Origin: Acidobacteriaceae bacterium
GTDB lineage: Bacteria; Acidobacteriota; Terriglobia; Bryobacterales; Bryobacteraceae
Length of the DNA stretch: 59,963 nt
Direction: 5' to 3'
Assembly (NCBI GenBank): GCA_903970405.1
Contig: CAJCIT010000198.1
Coordinates: 1-59,963, forward strand
The position numbers and the translations under genes are program-made. The notes beneath the pieces are model-generated. The model ran no database searches and had not been told where the DNA came from. It saw only the letters and a program-made list of their open reading frames with translations. Position 1 is the stretch's first letter. Each line of letters opens with the position of its first letter. Shown piece after piece: positions 35,109 to 43,449 of the stretch.

Positions 35109-35822
35109 TTAGAGGAAATACCTTTCGGTCAAGGTGAAGCCGCGCACATTTTCGGGACGAGAAAGGCGGCAAGGGTCGTCGGCCGTTGGCGGAGCGACGC
35201 GGTGAATGATGAGATGAACCGGCTTCGGATCGTAGGCGGGATTTGGGTCAAGCGGATGCTGGCTGGTGTTGAGGATCGCCAGTACGTTCATTTCGGCCCG
35301 AAGTTCGACATGGCTGCCGGGCGCGGAGACTCCGGGAATGAAGTGCATGGCGCCATCCGGATCGACGGCGACCTTGCTGAAAAAGTTCATGTTGGCGGAG
35401 AAATCGCGGGGCGATAAGCCCCACTTGGCGAGTTCCACCAGAAAGCCGTCTTTCGCATTCTGATGAAACTGGTTGCGGTGCTCCTGATAGCGGGCTGCGC
35501 CGTACTTGGCGTTGACCAGCGCGGCGTCGGTGCAGCCCCCCAGCGCATCGTGCCAGCCGGCGGAATCGCTGGTCACAGAGCAAAGAATGCGCCCCATGTC
35601 GGAATAAAGGACATAACCGGCGGTGAGCCTGGCGATGTGCTGGGCCTTCAGGGAGTCAGGGATATTGAGGCGTTCCGAAGGGCACTCAAAGTTGTAGAAG
35701 AGTGCGCTGACATTGGCGCCGCCGGTGGGATCGGTCATCCGCAGGGCCGTTCCCCGTTTGAGGACATGAGACCAGGTGGCGCCGGGCTGAACAACTTCTT
35801 CCCACAAAATTTCAGGGAACAT
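35109..35822 (-). CDS. DUF1989 protein, second deiminase subunit, first gene of the operon
   Basis: This 237-residue paralogue of the next gene shares its order of motifs: LWEEVVQPGATWSHVLKRGT, GANVSALFYNFECPSERLNI, VTSDSAGWHDALGGCTDAAL, NMNFFSKVAVDPDGAMHFIP and SHVELRAEMNVLAILNTSQH. The T-C-G-R-H-D of its partner is S-A-G-W-H-D here, so the Cys is lost; one subunit is likely catalytic and the other structural. AAGGAGA about 10 bp upstream of the ATG is a strong RBS. No ykkC-type guanidine riboswitch motif was seen upstream. Confidence 0.88.
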   Translation of the reverse strand: MFPEILWEEVVQPGATWSHVLKRGTALRMTDPTGGANVSALFYNFECPSERLNIPDSLKAQHIARLTAGYVLYSDMGRILCSVTSDSAGWHDALGGCTDAALVNAKYGAARYQEHRNQFHQNAKDGFLVELAKWGLSPRDFSANMNFFSKVAVDPDGAMHFIPGVSAPGSHVELRAEMNVLAILNTSQHPLDPNPAYDPKPVHLIIHRVAPPTADDPCRLSRPENVRGFTLTERYFL

Positions 35823-36154
35823 TACAAAATACTCTCCTTGCGCAGCGCGGCGGAAGAGACACGCCGGGCTGCTGTCTTAAGATATGTCTGGTTGAAAACG
35901 AGGTAGCCACCGCAAAGATGTTCGCCCACGCCTACTGAGCCGCGACCGTCAGGGAGCGACCGGCTACGAACGCGGTTAGAGGAGGGTGGGCGGACCGCAG
36001 CAGACGTCCATGGCGGTGATGCGCAGCATGACGGCGAGCGAAATTCGCCTCAAACCGCTCTGCTTTGCATTCCACAGCATGTTGAGAGTATGACACGTCA
36101 CCGGGCTAGGACGAGTGGAACGCGGCCGCAGGACGGGCTCGGCGAAGTTGATGA
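35823..36154. repeat. 332-bp gap with an R1 repeat upstream of the guanidine/urea operon
   Basis: The R1 copy is at 35935-35964 (GCGACCGTCAGGGAGCGACC in its core), preceded by CACGCCTACTGA, which also precedes the copy at 59593 in near-identical form; the real unit is therefore longer than the core. The operon promoter must lie between it and 35822. I see no gene and no guanidine riboswitch signature. Confidence 0.6.
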
Positions 36155-36607
36155 CTAATCCTTCTTGGGGACTGTCTGGTCAATGTAGTGAACTGCACAG
36201 GGTTGGGGGTGGAGGCAGAGAAAATCCTTGTCCGTGGTCAGAAGCACAGCACTGGCTGCCTTGGCAGTTGCGGCGATCCAGAGATCGTTCTTTGAGAGAA
36301 TCCTGGCGCCGACTTTAACCGTTCTGCAGGCGCGGTCAACCTCCACATACGCATCCAGCACCGACTCATGGTTGATATCGAGGACCACGAGTGTCGCCAA
36401 CACCTTCTTGAGAAACTCCCGCTTGACGTTACCGAAACCAAACTGGTCTGCGAGTGCCCAAATCTCTCCCACCGTCACAATTGAAATCAAGGGGCGGTGT
36501 ACCGCGCTCTTCAGGCCAAACTGGGATGTGATGTGTTTTCCGAGGTCCTTGTCGCGGACCAACGCAAGTACGATACTCGTGTCCAGCAGCAGTGGGCTGC
36601 TGCTCAT
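36155..36607 (-). CDS. PIN-domain ribonuclease toxin (VapC type)
   Basis: The 150-residue protein has LLLDTSIVLALVRDKDLGKH at the N-terminus (first catalytic Asp), ISIVTVGEIWALADQFGFG (Glu) and SKNDLWIAATAKAASAVLLT with TTDKDF (Asp pair), the four acidic residues of a PIN nuclease. VapC toxins cut tRNA or rRNA when freed from their antitoxin. The start overlaps the end of the upstream gene by 4 bp (ATGA), a typical antitoxin-toxin arrangement. Confidence 0.9.
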   Translation of the reverse strand: MSSSPLLLDTSIVLALVRDKDLGKHITSQFGLKSAVHRPLISIVTVGEIWALADQFGFGNVKREFLKKVLATLVVLDINHESVLDAYVEVDRACRTVKVGARILSKNDLWIAATAKAASAVLLTTDKDFLCLHPQPCAVHYIDQTVPKKD

Positions 36608-37560
36608 TTCTTCAGCTCAAGCATCATCTTTTTCCACTCGTCGTCCGTTTCGTTGCCAGGCCAGCAGCCGACGTAGGACGAGAAGGAATCACAACCATGC
36701 CCCGCGGACACTCTGCGGACCTGCGGGATGCGGCGTGACGGCGAAGGAGGAACTATAGAAAAAATGCTGGGCTGCCCCTCGCCCTGCTCGATTGCATGTG
36801 CGTCGATTCGTAATAACGAGCCGGAGGGACGGTAAATCGCCCTGCCGAGGATCAGGACGCGTTTGCCAAAAAACTTCTGCAGCCCGTCAACTTCATCCGC
36901 GCTTTCCAAGACCCCTTGTACCTCGGTTCCGTCGTCTAACTGCAGCCCGAACGACCGCGTGCTTCGACGGATCATATCGAGTTGGCCAGCTACCCTGACC
37001 TCCAACGGTTGGGGTGTTGAATCTGCCAGACGGCCCGCGACGGCGGTCGTGTTGCCGGTTAAGAGGCAAACCTGCGCCGCGCCATACGATCCGTGGGGAA
37101 ACGTTACTGATTTCAGATGCTCTGAAAAGACTCGGCGCATGGAACTCAGCTTGCGCAATAAAGGCCGGTCGTACCGAAGGCTGTCTTGATCACCCCGGTC
37201 CACTTCATTCACAACGCCCGAAAAGACGTCGACCGCTGTGCATTCGGCGGCGGGCTTCGTCGCCCATAGCTCGGCTTGATCGTAGAGTTCAGGCGCAGCC
37301 GCGCCCATGGCAGGTAAATCTAGCTGCATCACAGTATCGTTGCCGTCGCGGCAATAGTCCGCAAAGCGGACATCGGATGCGGCCGCCAGCCAGCCCGGCG
37401 TACGTCCGACTGCAACACTGGCACCCTCAACTGCCATCCGAACTGAATAGGTCATCAGTGGCCTGAGAAGCCGAAGCAGTTCGCCGCAGAGGTGGATCGG
37501 GAGCCGCTTGCTATAATCGCCATCTGTTTGTAGCCGAAGCACTTGTGACTGATAGCGCAT
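36604..37560 (-). CDS. Large putative antitoxin partner of the PIN toxin (318 aa)
   Basis: I do not recognise a named family. The N-terminal two thirds is alpha/beta (LRLLRPLMTYSVRMAVEGAS, LRKLSSMRRVFSEHLKSVTF). A compact beta domain at about 190-260 (VRVAGQLDMIRRSTRSFGLQ, DDGTEVQGVL, FGKRVLILGRAIYRPSG) looks OB- or SH3-like. The C-terminus WPGNETDDEWKKMMLELKK resembles the toxin-wrapping tail of PIN antitoxins. VapB-type antitoxins are normally 70-100 residues, so this is much larger. Its translational coupling to the toxin makes the antitoxin role likely. Confidence 0.65.
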   Translation of the reverse strand: MRYQSQVLRLQTDGDYSKRLPIHLCGELLRLLRPLMTYSVRMAVEGASVAVGRTPGWLAAASDVRFADYCRDGNDTVMQLDLPAMGAAAPELYDQAELWATKPAAECTAVDVFSGVVNEVDRGDQDSLRYDRPLLRKLSSMRRVFSEHLKSVTFPHGSYGAAQVCLLTGNTTAVAGRLADSTPQPLEVRVAGQLDMIRRSTRSFGLQLDDGTEVQGVLESADEVDGLQKFFGKRVLILGRAIYRPSGSLLRIDAHAIEQGEGQPSIFSIVPPSPSRRIPQVRRVSAGHGCDSFSSYVGCWPGNETDDEWKKMMLELKK

Positions 37561-37778
37561 CTCAATCGCCCTTCACATAGACTCTTGATTCTACTACTTA
37601 GACGCACCGCTACCCGGCGACGGCGTCTGTTTTTGATCTCTACCCCGGTGCGGTGAGAAACGGCGGCTGCGGTGCTTTGGCGATTTCAATCTCGGTGAGA
37701 CCGTTTGAGGATTGATCAGCGGTCCCCTCCGCTCGGAAGCCAGTTACCGTTCATCGGGCTGGCGCATGCCAGTGGCCA

Positions 37779-38744
37779 CTATCGCCGGAGCCAGGGCGAC
37801 GAAGGACTCCAGAAGATGATATTCGCTCCGAGGTAGTCCCTGGCAAAGTCGATGAACTCCTCTTTGGTGAATGGCCGGCGAGTTTTCGGATTTCTGTAAG
37901 TAAGCGTAGGTTCCTGCACGGCCATGGCAACCAGGCGAAGCTTTCCGCGAAACTTCGCGAAGAACGGATATGAGTTGTCCATCTGGGCCTTGCGGTTCGG
38001 CACGACATCCGGGCCGCCGAGGCCGACGTGGTTCGTGGCTGCAAATTCGAAGATACGCCGCATGTAGTCATGATCGTTATTCCATTCGCAAGGCCAGAAG
38101 TTCACGTACTGGACAACGTACGATTGCTGAAAGACTTTTTTCGCAAAGGCGAGGTTCTCCAATTCGGCCTGGAAGTAGGCATCGCAGGTGAAGCCGGTCC
38201 TGTCATGGTTCCGGTCGATGTCAATGGCGGTTTCAGGCAGATTTATGCCGAAAATCCGGCCGTCGAACGTTGAGGCAAGAGCTTGCAACAGTTTTTGGAA
38301 GCGATCCCGCACATGGGGATTCCATTGCTGCGTCACCCATCCCTGGACGGGTGGCTTATTCTCGCCCGGATTGTCGATTTGAGGGACAAGTCCCCCGTCA
38401 TAGGCTTGCTCCGTCAACAAGTACGGCGGAACGTTCCGGGCGTCGGGTGAAAAGAATCGGTCCTGAATTTGAATGAACAGCTTCTTGTGGACGGATTGAA
38501 CATCAAGGAGATGGCGCTCGATGAGCGAGAAGTCGTATCCGTCCTTTCCGGGCTCGAGGAGATTCCAGTTGTAAACAATTTGGACGCCTGCGATGTCTGA
38601 GCGATTGAGGAGCCATTTGACGCTGTCGAAGTCACCTGAACTGGTGTAGATGAAGTTTTCGATGCCAGCGGCGGACGCCGCTACGCCTGTGGTGGATAGC
38701 GTGGCGGCGCCGATCAGGAGCAAAACGAATGCCGGCTTCTTCAT
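37779..38744 (-). CDS. Secreted TIM-barrel-like protein, possible glycoside hydrolase
   Basis: From ATG 38744 the protein begins with a signal peptide (MKKPAFVLLLIGAATLSTTG). The body alternates strands and helices as in a TIM barrel: IAGVQIVYNWNLLEPGKDGY, SVHKKLFIQIQDRFFSPDAR, RIFGINLPETAIDIDR, FQQSYVVQYVNFWPCEW, LRLVAMAVQEPTLTYR and ANIIFWSPSSPW. Glutamates at strand ends (NLPET, VQEPT) could be the acid/base and nucleophile of a retaining glycosidase. I cannot assign a CAZy family. The gene is alone and divergent from the M16 pair. Confidence 0.7.
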   Translation of the reverse strand: MKKPAFVLLLIGAATLSTTGVAASAAGIENFIYTSSGDFDSVKWLLNRSDIAGVQIVYNWNLLEPGKDGYDFSLIERHLLDVQSVHKKLFIQIQDRFFSPDARNVPPYLLTEQAYDGGLVPQIDNPGENKPPVQGWVTQQWNPHVRDRFQKLLQALASTFDGRIFGINLPETAIDIDRNHDRTGFTCDAYFQAELENLAFAKKVFQQSYVVQYVNFWPCEWNNDHDYMRRIFEFAATNHVGLGGPDVVPNRKAQMDNSYPFFAKFRGKLRLVAMAVQEPTLTYRNPKTRRPFTKEEFIDFARDYLGANIIFWSPSSPWLRR

Positions 38745-38883
38745 CGCGACGCTGCCCACCGCCGCAAGTATCTCAAGCCCGCACTGACCCCGGCCTGCGC
38801 GAAGAACGCCCTTTATTCAGACTCGTCAGAGGGGGTCCGTGGTTCACCGATACGGCTCCCTACACGTGGCACAATAAGTGTTC

Positions 38884-40209
38884 ATGAAACAGCTCGCGTT
38901 GCTTGCGCTGGTTCCGGCGTGCTTATTGGCGCAAACAGCTCCCGTCCAGACGCACACATTGGACAACGGTTTGAAAATTCTGGTGCAGGAAGATCACGCC
39001 ATTCCTAACGTGGCGATGTATCTGTTTTTCAAGATCGGGTCGCGCAATGAGCGTCCAGGGATCACCGGCATCTCCCACTTTTTCGAACACATGATGTTCA
39101 ACGGCGCAAAGAAGTATGGCCCGAAACAGTTCGATAACGAAATGGAGAAAGCCGGCGGCAACAACAACGCCTACACCAGCAACGATCTGACGGTCTACAC
39201 GGACTGGTTTCCGTCCACTGCCCTCGAGCTGATGTTCGATATGGAGTCCGACCGCATGCGCGATCTGGCTTTCGATCCGAAGATCATTCAATCGGAACGC
39301 GGCGTGGTCTATTCCGAGCGCCGGACGTCGGTGGATAACAGTAACTACGGCGTGCTTTCTGAGCAACTGGAGGCCGCTGCCTTCACTGCGCATCCTTATC
39401 ACTGGCCGGTGGTCGGCTGGCCCTCCGATATCGAGGCGTGGACCATGGACGACCTTCGCGCGCATTACAAGATGGGCTACGCGCCGAACAACTGCGTCAT
39501 GGTGGTGGTGGGCGATGTGACGGCAGACCAAGTGGTGGCCCTGGCCAAGAAGTACATTGAGCCTATTCCCAGGCAGGATCCTCCTCCGCCCGTCCGCACC
39601 AAGGAGCCGGAGCAGAAGGGGGAGCGGCGCGTGACGGTGGTGAAGCCCGCGCAACTGCCGCTGGTGCTGGTGGCTTACCATGCGCCCGCCACCGGCAGTC
39701 CCGACTACACCGCGCTTGAAGTGGCGGACACGCTGCTCACCAGCGGCCAGAGCTCCCGTTTGTATCGCCGGATGGTGGATACCGATCAGTTGGTGCTCTC
39801 AGTTCGTGCTCAGCAGCGCCCCACTTTCGATCCGAGTCTGTTCACGTTTTCGCTGGCCCCGCGCGCGGGCGTGGATCCGGCGCGGACGGAAAAGGTTCTC
39901 TACGAGGAACTGGGCGAGTTGCAGACTACGCCGGTCCCGGACAGCGAACTGCGTAAAGCGAAGAACCAGTTGCTGGCCGGCCACTACCGGCAGTTGAAGA
40001 CCATCGCCGGACGCGCCAATTTGCTGGGGAGCTACGAAGTCTTTTATGGCGATTACCGCAAGCTTTATACAGCCGGCGATGACATTGAGAAAGTAACGGC
40101 AGCGGATGTCCAACGCGTCGCCAGGCAGTATTTCACCGCCCAGAATCGGACTGTCGCGACTCTGATACCCGAAGCAAGTCCAGCGGCGAAAAAGGAGGTG
40201 AAGCAATGA
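38884..40209 (+). CDS. Secreted M16-family zinc peptidase (active subunit)
   Basis: From ATG 38884 the protein has a signal peptide (LALLALVPACLLAQTAP). The inverted zinc motif HFFEH is at 65-69 (GISHFFEHMMFNGAKKYG) and the downstream Glu is in SERGVVYSERRTS. Upstream parts of the frame begin with GTG 38878, only two codons earlier. M16 enzymes degrade peptides inside a two-subunit chamber. The next gene overlaps by 4 bp (ATGA) and encodes the partner lacking the zinc motif, so a heterodimeric periplasmic peptidase is expected. Confidence 0.95.
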   Translation: MKQLALLALVPACLLAQTAPVQTHTLDNGLKILVQEDHAIPNVAMYLFFKIGSRNERPGITGISHFFEHMMFNGAKKYGPKQFDNEMEKAGGNNNAYTSNDLTVYTDWFPSTALELMFDMESDRMRDLAFDPKIIQSERGVVYSERRTSVDNSNYGVLSEQLEAAAFTAHPYHWPVVGWPSDIEAWTMDDLRAHYKMGYAPNNCVMVVVGDVTADQVVALAKKYIEPIPRQDPPPPVRTKEPEQKGERRVTVVKPAQLPLVLVAYHAPATGSPDYTALEVADTLLTSGQSSRLYRRMVDTDQLVLSVRAQQRPTFDPSLFTFSLAPRAGVDPARTEKVLYEELGELQTTPVPDSELRKAKNQLLAGHYRQLKTIAGRANLLGSYEVFYGDYRKLYTAGDDIEKVTAADVQRVARQYFTAQNRTVATLIPEASPAAKKEVKQ

Positions 40210-41582
40210 AATCGGTTTTCCTGATGCTCGCCTTAGGCGCGGCGCTCGCCGCCGCGGAAGTCCGCTTGCCAAAGTACACGCGCGAAGTGCTGCCGAACGG
40301 AACAGTGGTTTACCTGATGCCGAAGCCCGGCGTCCCGCTGGTCAGCTTTCAGATTGAGATCAAGGGCGGACAGGAAGCCGAGCCGGTGGGCCAGGCGGGG
40401 CTCGCCTCGGTGACCGCCGCGCTGCTGCGCAAAGGCACGGCCAGCCACACCGCGGACCAATTTTCGAATGAGTTGGACGGATTGGGCGGGACCTTTCGCG
40501 CGTCCCGTGACGAGCAATCGACGACCATTGCCAGCGAGTTTCTGAAGAAGGACTTTGACCAGGGGTTGAACCTGACCGCCGACGCCATCTTGCATCCCGT
40601 CTTTCCAGAGGCGGAGGTGAAGAAGTTCATCGGGCAGGCGATCGACGGAGTGAAAGCAGCGAAGGATAATCCGCAGGCCGCCATCCGGCTCTATGCGCGC
40701 GCCTTCTTCTATGGGCCGGACCATCCGTACGGCCGCGTGGAAGATGAGGCGACACTGGGGAAGATTTCCCGCGACAGTATCGTCGAGTTTCACAAGCAGT
40801 ACTACACCGGCAAGAACATGATTGTGGTGGTGACCGGCGACTTCGAACCGGCCGCCGCGCGCGATGCCGTCGCGAAGGTCTTCGGCGCCGCGCCGGCGGG
40901 CGAGGCGTATCGCTGGCAGACCAGGCCGGCCGTCTCGGTGAAGGCGCCACGGTTACTCCTGATCGATAAGCCCGATGCCACGCAGACGTACTTCTGGATC
41001 GCGCAGCCGGGAATATCGAAGACAGAGCCGGGCCGCACTACCGTGGAACTGGCCAACACGCTCTTTGGCGGCCGCTTTACCTCGTTGTTGAATGACGCGC
41101 TCCGGGTGAATAGCGGGCTGACGTATGGCGCGGGCGCGATTCTCGATGAAAACCGGCTGCCGGGCGCAATTACCATCGCGACTTACACCCGCACCGACAC
41201 CACCGAAAAGACCATGGACATGGCGCTGGATGTGCTGAAGAAATTCAACGAGACCGGCATGACAGCCGTGCAACTTGCCTCCATCAAAGCGTATGTCAAA
41301 GGCACCTTTCCAACCCGCCGCCTTGAGACTTCCGATCAACTGGCGAACGAGTTAAGCGAGATGGAGATTTTCGGACTGAATCGCGGCGAGGTGGACGATC
41401 TCTTTTCGCGAATCGACTCAGTGACGGTGGAACAGGTAAACGCCTCGGTGAAGCAGCACTACCGTCCGGAGAACCTCACGTTTGTCGTGTTGGGAAACTC
41501 CGCGAAAATTCGCGGCTTAATGAAGAAGTACTCGGGGGACGTGAGCGAGGTTTCGATCAAAGATCCGGGCTTTGGGAAATAA
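40206..41582 (+). CDS. M16-family partner subunit without the zinc motif
   Basis: The 458-residue protein has a short signal peptide (KSVFLMLALGAALAAAEVRL). The place of HxxEH reads GLASVTAALLRKG, so no zinc can be bound. The R/Y motif of the partner subunit is present: SLLNDALRVNSGLTYGAGAI. In heterodimeric M16B peptidases the inactive subunit supplies these residues for substrate binding. Start is at the ATGA overlap with the active subunit gene, preceded by AAGGAGGTGA, a perfect RBS. Confidence 0.95.
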   Translation: MKSVFLMLALGAALAAAEVRLPKYTREVLPNGTVVYLMPKPGVPLVSFQIEIKGGQEAEPVGQAGLASVTAALLRKGTASHTADQFSNELDGLGGTFRASRDEQSTTIASEFLKKDFDQGLNLTADAILHPVFPEAEVKKFIGQAIDGVKAAKDNPQAAIRLYARAFFYGPDHPYGRVEDEATLGKISRDSIVEFHKQYYTGKNMIVVVTGDFEPAAARDAVAKVFGAAPAGEAYRWQTRPAVSVKAPRLLLIDKPDATQTYFWIAQPGISKTEPGRTTVELANTLFGGRFTSLLNDALRVNSGLTYGAGAILDENRLPGAITIATYTRTDTTEKTMDMALDVLKKFNETGMTAVQLASIKAYVKGTFPTRRLETSDQLANELSEMEIFGLNRGEVDDLFSRIDSVTVEQVNASVKQHYRPENLTFVVLGNSAKIRGLMKKYSGDVSEVSIKDPGFGK

Positions 41583-41945
41583 GCCGCGGTGTGCGGCTTG
41601 CGAAATGCCGCGGTGGCAGTACCCGCCAACGCTCTGCTGAAAATCTTACGAAACACGGCGCATCCGTCTGGAACCAGTTTCTTTACCCGTTGGTGGGGAA
41701 GTCTCAGTGGCCCCTACACTTAAGGGGCTCTCGGAGACGGACCGCCTTCCGTGCGAGCGCACCACTTTACCCCACGTAGTTTTACTAGTACTATGACTTG
41801 GGTCGTTCAGGTTATGATGAACCCATAAAAAAGAACTGCATGGCGGGCAGCAGCTAATCCGGCGTACTCGTATGCAAGCAATCAGCTCTCGTTCACGTTC
41901 TGAAGGTGTGGGCTACCACACAAGCCATCTGGGAGGGGCTACAAC
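41583..41945 (+). promoter_or_regulatory. 363-bp leader with stable hairpins before a PEP-CTERM-like gene
   Basis: No gene seen. A strong two-part hairpin lies at 41701-41738: GCCCCT/AGGGGC closes a 7-base loop and GTCTC/GAGAC pairs outside it. A second, GTGTGG-GCTA-CCACAC, is at 41906-41921, just before the SD GGGAGGGG (41931-41938). The first may end M16 transcription; the second could affect translation of the next gene. I did not recognise a known riboswitch. Confidence 0.4.
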
Positions 41946-42797
41946 GTGTCGATGTCCACGTTCAAGCGTCTAGGCGCATCCGACAGTATCGCGCGTTCGG
42001 CGCTGGCGAGAAGCGCGCCAAGTTGTTTGTTTGCAGCACTTCTGATCTGTGGTAGCAGCCTTTCCGCTACACCGGTCAGCGGTCGCCTTATCCTGAATGG
42101 AACTTCTCTCGTTGGGGTAAGTCTGACTACGACTGATTTCGGCTATTCCGGAAGCGGTCTGCCGTCAGACGCAACGTTCGGCTCCTTCCTCGTCGGACCC
42201 GGAAGTACTGGAACTTTTGCTTCCTATATAGGCGACAACGGGGCGGTTCGAAGCTTTGAACGGCCTGGAGGCGGCGGCGCTCCAGGGAATGACGTCCCTC
42301 TGGGCGTGCCGACCTCGTATGCAAACTTCATCCAGATCCCGTCCCCGTCACCGGATATCGAGTTCATTCTGACGCAACTCGTTCCGGGCACCGACAGTTC
42401 CGCCGACTGCGCCGCGCCGGCAGCCGCCGGTCAGAGTTGCACGCCACCCATTCCTGGGGGATCTCCCTTTGAGTTATCCAATGTTTCGGACGGTGTCGGC
42501 GGGTTCAATACATATGCTCAGTTCAGTGTTGTCGTCGAAGCCATCAATCTGTCAACGGGGGAACTCTCAATAGGAGTTGGAACGTTCACCACCGACTTCT
42601 CAAATACCACCTACCAGCAACTGCTGGCCACTGTTCTGGCAGGAGGCACGGTGACCAGCGGCGAGGCGGGAGATTTTCAAGTAAATTTCGGAGTGGCGAC
42701 GCCAGAACCTCCTAGCGGTGCATTCGTCGCCGGCGGTCTGTTGGTATTCGTCTGGGCAATCCGGCGAAAGTTCATTGCCTTCCGGCAGGGTCATTAG
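41946..42797 (+). CDS. PEP-CTERM-like exported protein
   Basis: GTG 41946 is chosen because GGGAGGGG lies 7 bp upstream. The 283-residue protein has an N-terminal signal (APSCLFAALLICGSSLSATP), a Ser/Thr/Gly-rich body with likely beta-sandwich character, and a C-terminal sorting signal: PEP at 253-255 (VATPEPPSGAFVAGG), a hydrophobic segment LLVFVWA and basic IRRK. Such signals are recognised by exosortase in exopolysaccharide-making Gram-negatives. The first, third and fourth parts look typical; the body has no named domain. No exosortase gene is in view. Confidence 0.75.
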   Translation: MSMSTFKRLGASDSIARSALARSAPSCLFAALLICGSSLSATPVSGRLILNGTSLVGVSLTTTDFGYSGSGLPSDATFGSFLVGPGSTGTFASYIGDNGAVRSFERPGGGGAPGNDVPLGVPTSYANFIQIPSPSPDIEFILTQLVPGTDSSADCAAPAAAGQSCTPPIPGGSPFELSNVSDGVGGFNTYAQFSVVVEAINLSTGELSIGVGTFTTDFSNTTYQQLLATVLAGGTVTSGEAGDFQVNFGVATPEPPSGAFVAGGLLVFVWAIRRKFIAFRQGH

Positions 42798-42942
42798 AGC
42801 GGTTCGCGATTCAATAGCCGGAAGGAAGTGACGTTTTCTCGTGGTCCGGCTGGTGCCGTCGGGATGAACTGATATTCGGTCGGGTCCGGGATCTTCGGTC
42901 TCCAGGACCGAAATCAAATGTTCTGCGTTGACTTCTCTTCCC

Positions 42943-43449
42943 TCAATCTTCACCCCACAGGCCGGTATACCTCTTGTCTTCCGCGCCTCCGGCCGTTACC
43001 AGCTCAGCGGACAGCTCGGCGGTAAGAAGCCGGTAGAGGCCATTGGGCGACACCTTGAGTTCCTGTTCCTTAAGCATGTGCAAGCTGCTTTGCAGCACGT
43101 CCAAGATGATGGAACTACAGTACTTAGCCTTGCGGCGGCGATCCATAAATGGAAGCAGAAATCCGAACATACCACGCCAATCGAATGGTAGGCCGATGTA
43201 TTGAAAGGCGAACCGCAGGGCTGCGTCTTCCTCTTCCTGACTCACTGGAATGACCACAGGTTCCCACCACTGATCATAGACCTTATGATCGCAATGCATG
43301 TGAACTCCCAAGTAAAGCCCGTGACCTGAAGAGAAAAACCTCCAACCATTCGAAAATTGAAGCTCAACGTGGCTGAATGGCCCCCGCGTAATCACCCGAA
43401 TCAACCTGGTAACCAAATCGCCAGGGCCAAAGTAGAACATTAGTTTCAT
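42943..43449 (-). CDS. Permuted NlpC/P60 (YiiX-like) papain-fold protein
   Basis: This 168-residue cytoplasmic-looking protein has His27 in RGPFSHVELQFSNG and Cys111 in KAKYCSSIILDVLQ, the order (His before Cys) of permuted papain-fold proteins. GDLVTRLIRVITRG before the His and FQYIGLPFDWRGMFGFLLPF between them fit the family. Such enzymes act on amide bonds of lipids, peptides or peptidoglycan; some are in phage tail modules. Here it stands alone next to an 800-bp gap. Family fairly sure, substrate unknown. Confidence 0.75.
   Translation of the reverse strand: MKLMFYFGPGDLVTRLIRVITRGPFSHVELQFSNGWRFFSSGHGLYLGVHMHCDHKVYDQWWEPVVIPVSQEEEDAALRFAFQYIGLPFDWRGMFGFLLPFMDRRRKAKYCSSIILDVLQSSLHMLKEQELKVSPNGLYRLLTAELSAELVTAGGAEDKRYTGLWGED

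Noticed and set aside
33819-35417. 532-codon open frame on the plus strand
   Set aside because: It is antisense to the carboxylase and both DUF1989 genes, has no family motifs and owes its length to high GC at third codon positions of the real genes.
35823-35940. Guanidine (ykkC-type) riboswitch before the carboxylase operon
   Set aside because: None of the guanidine-I, -II or -III conserved cores is recognisable. A covariance-model search would settle it.
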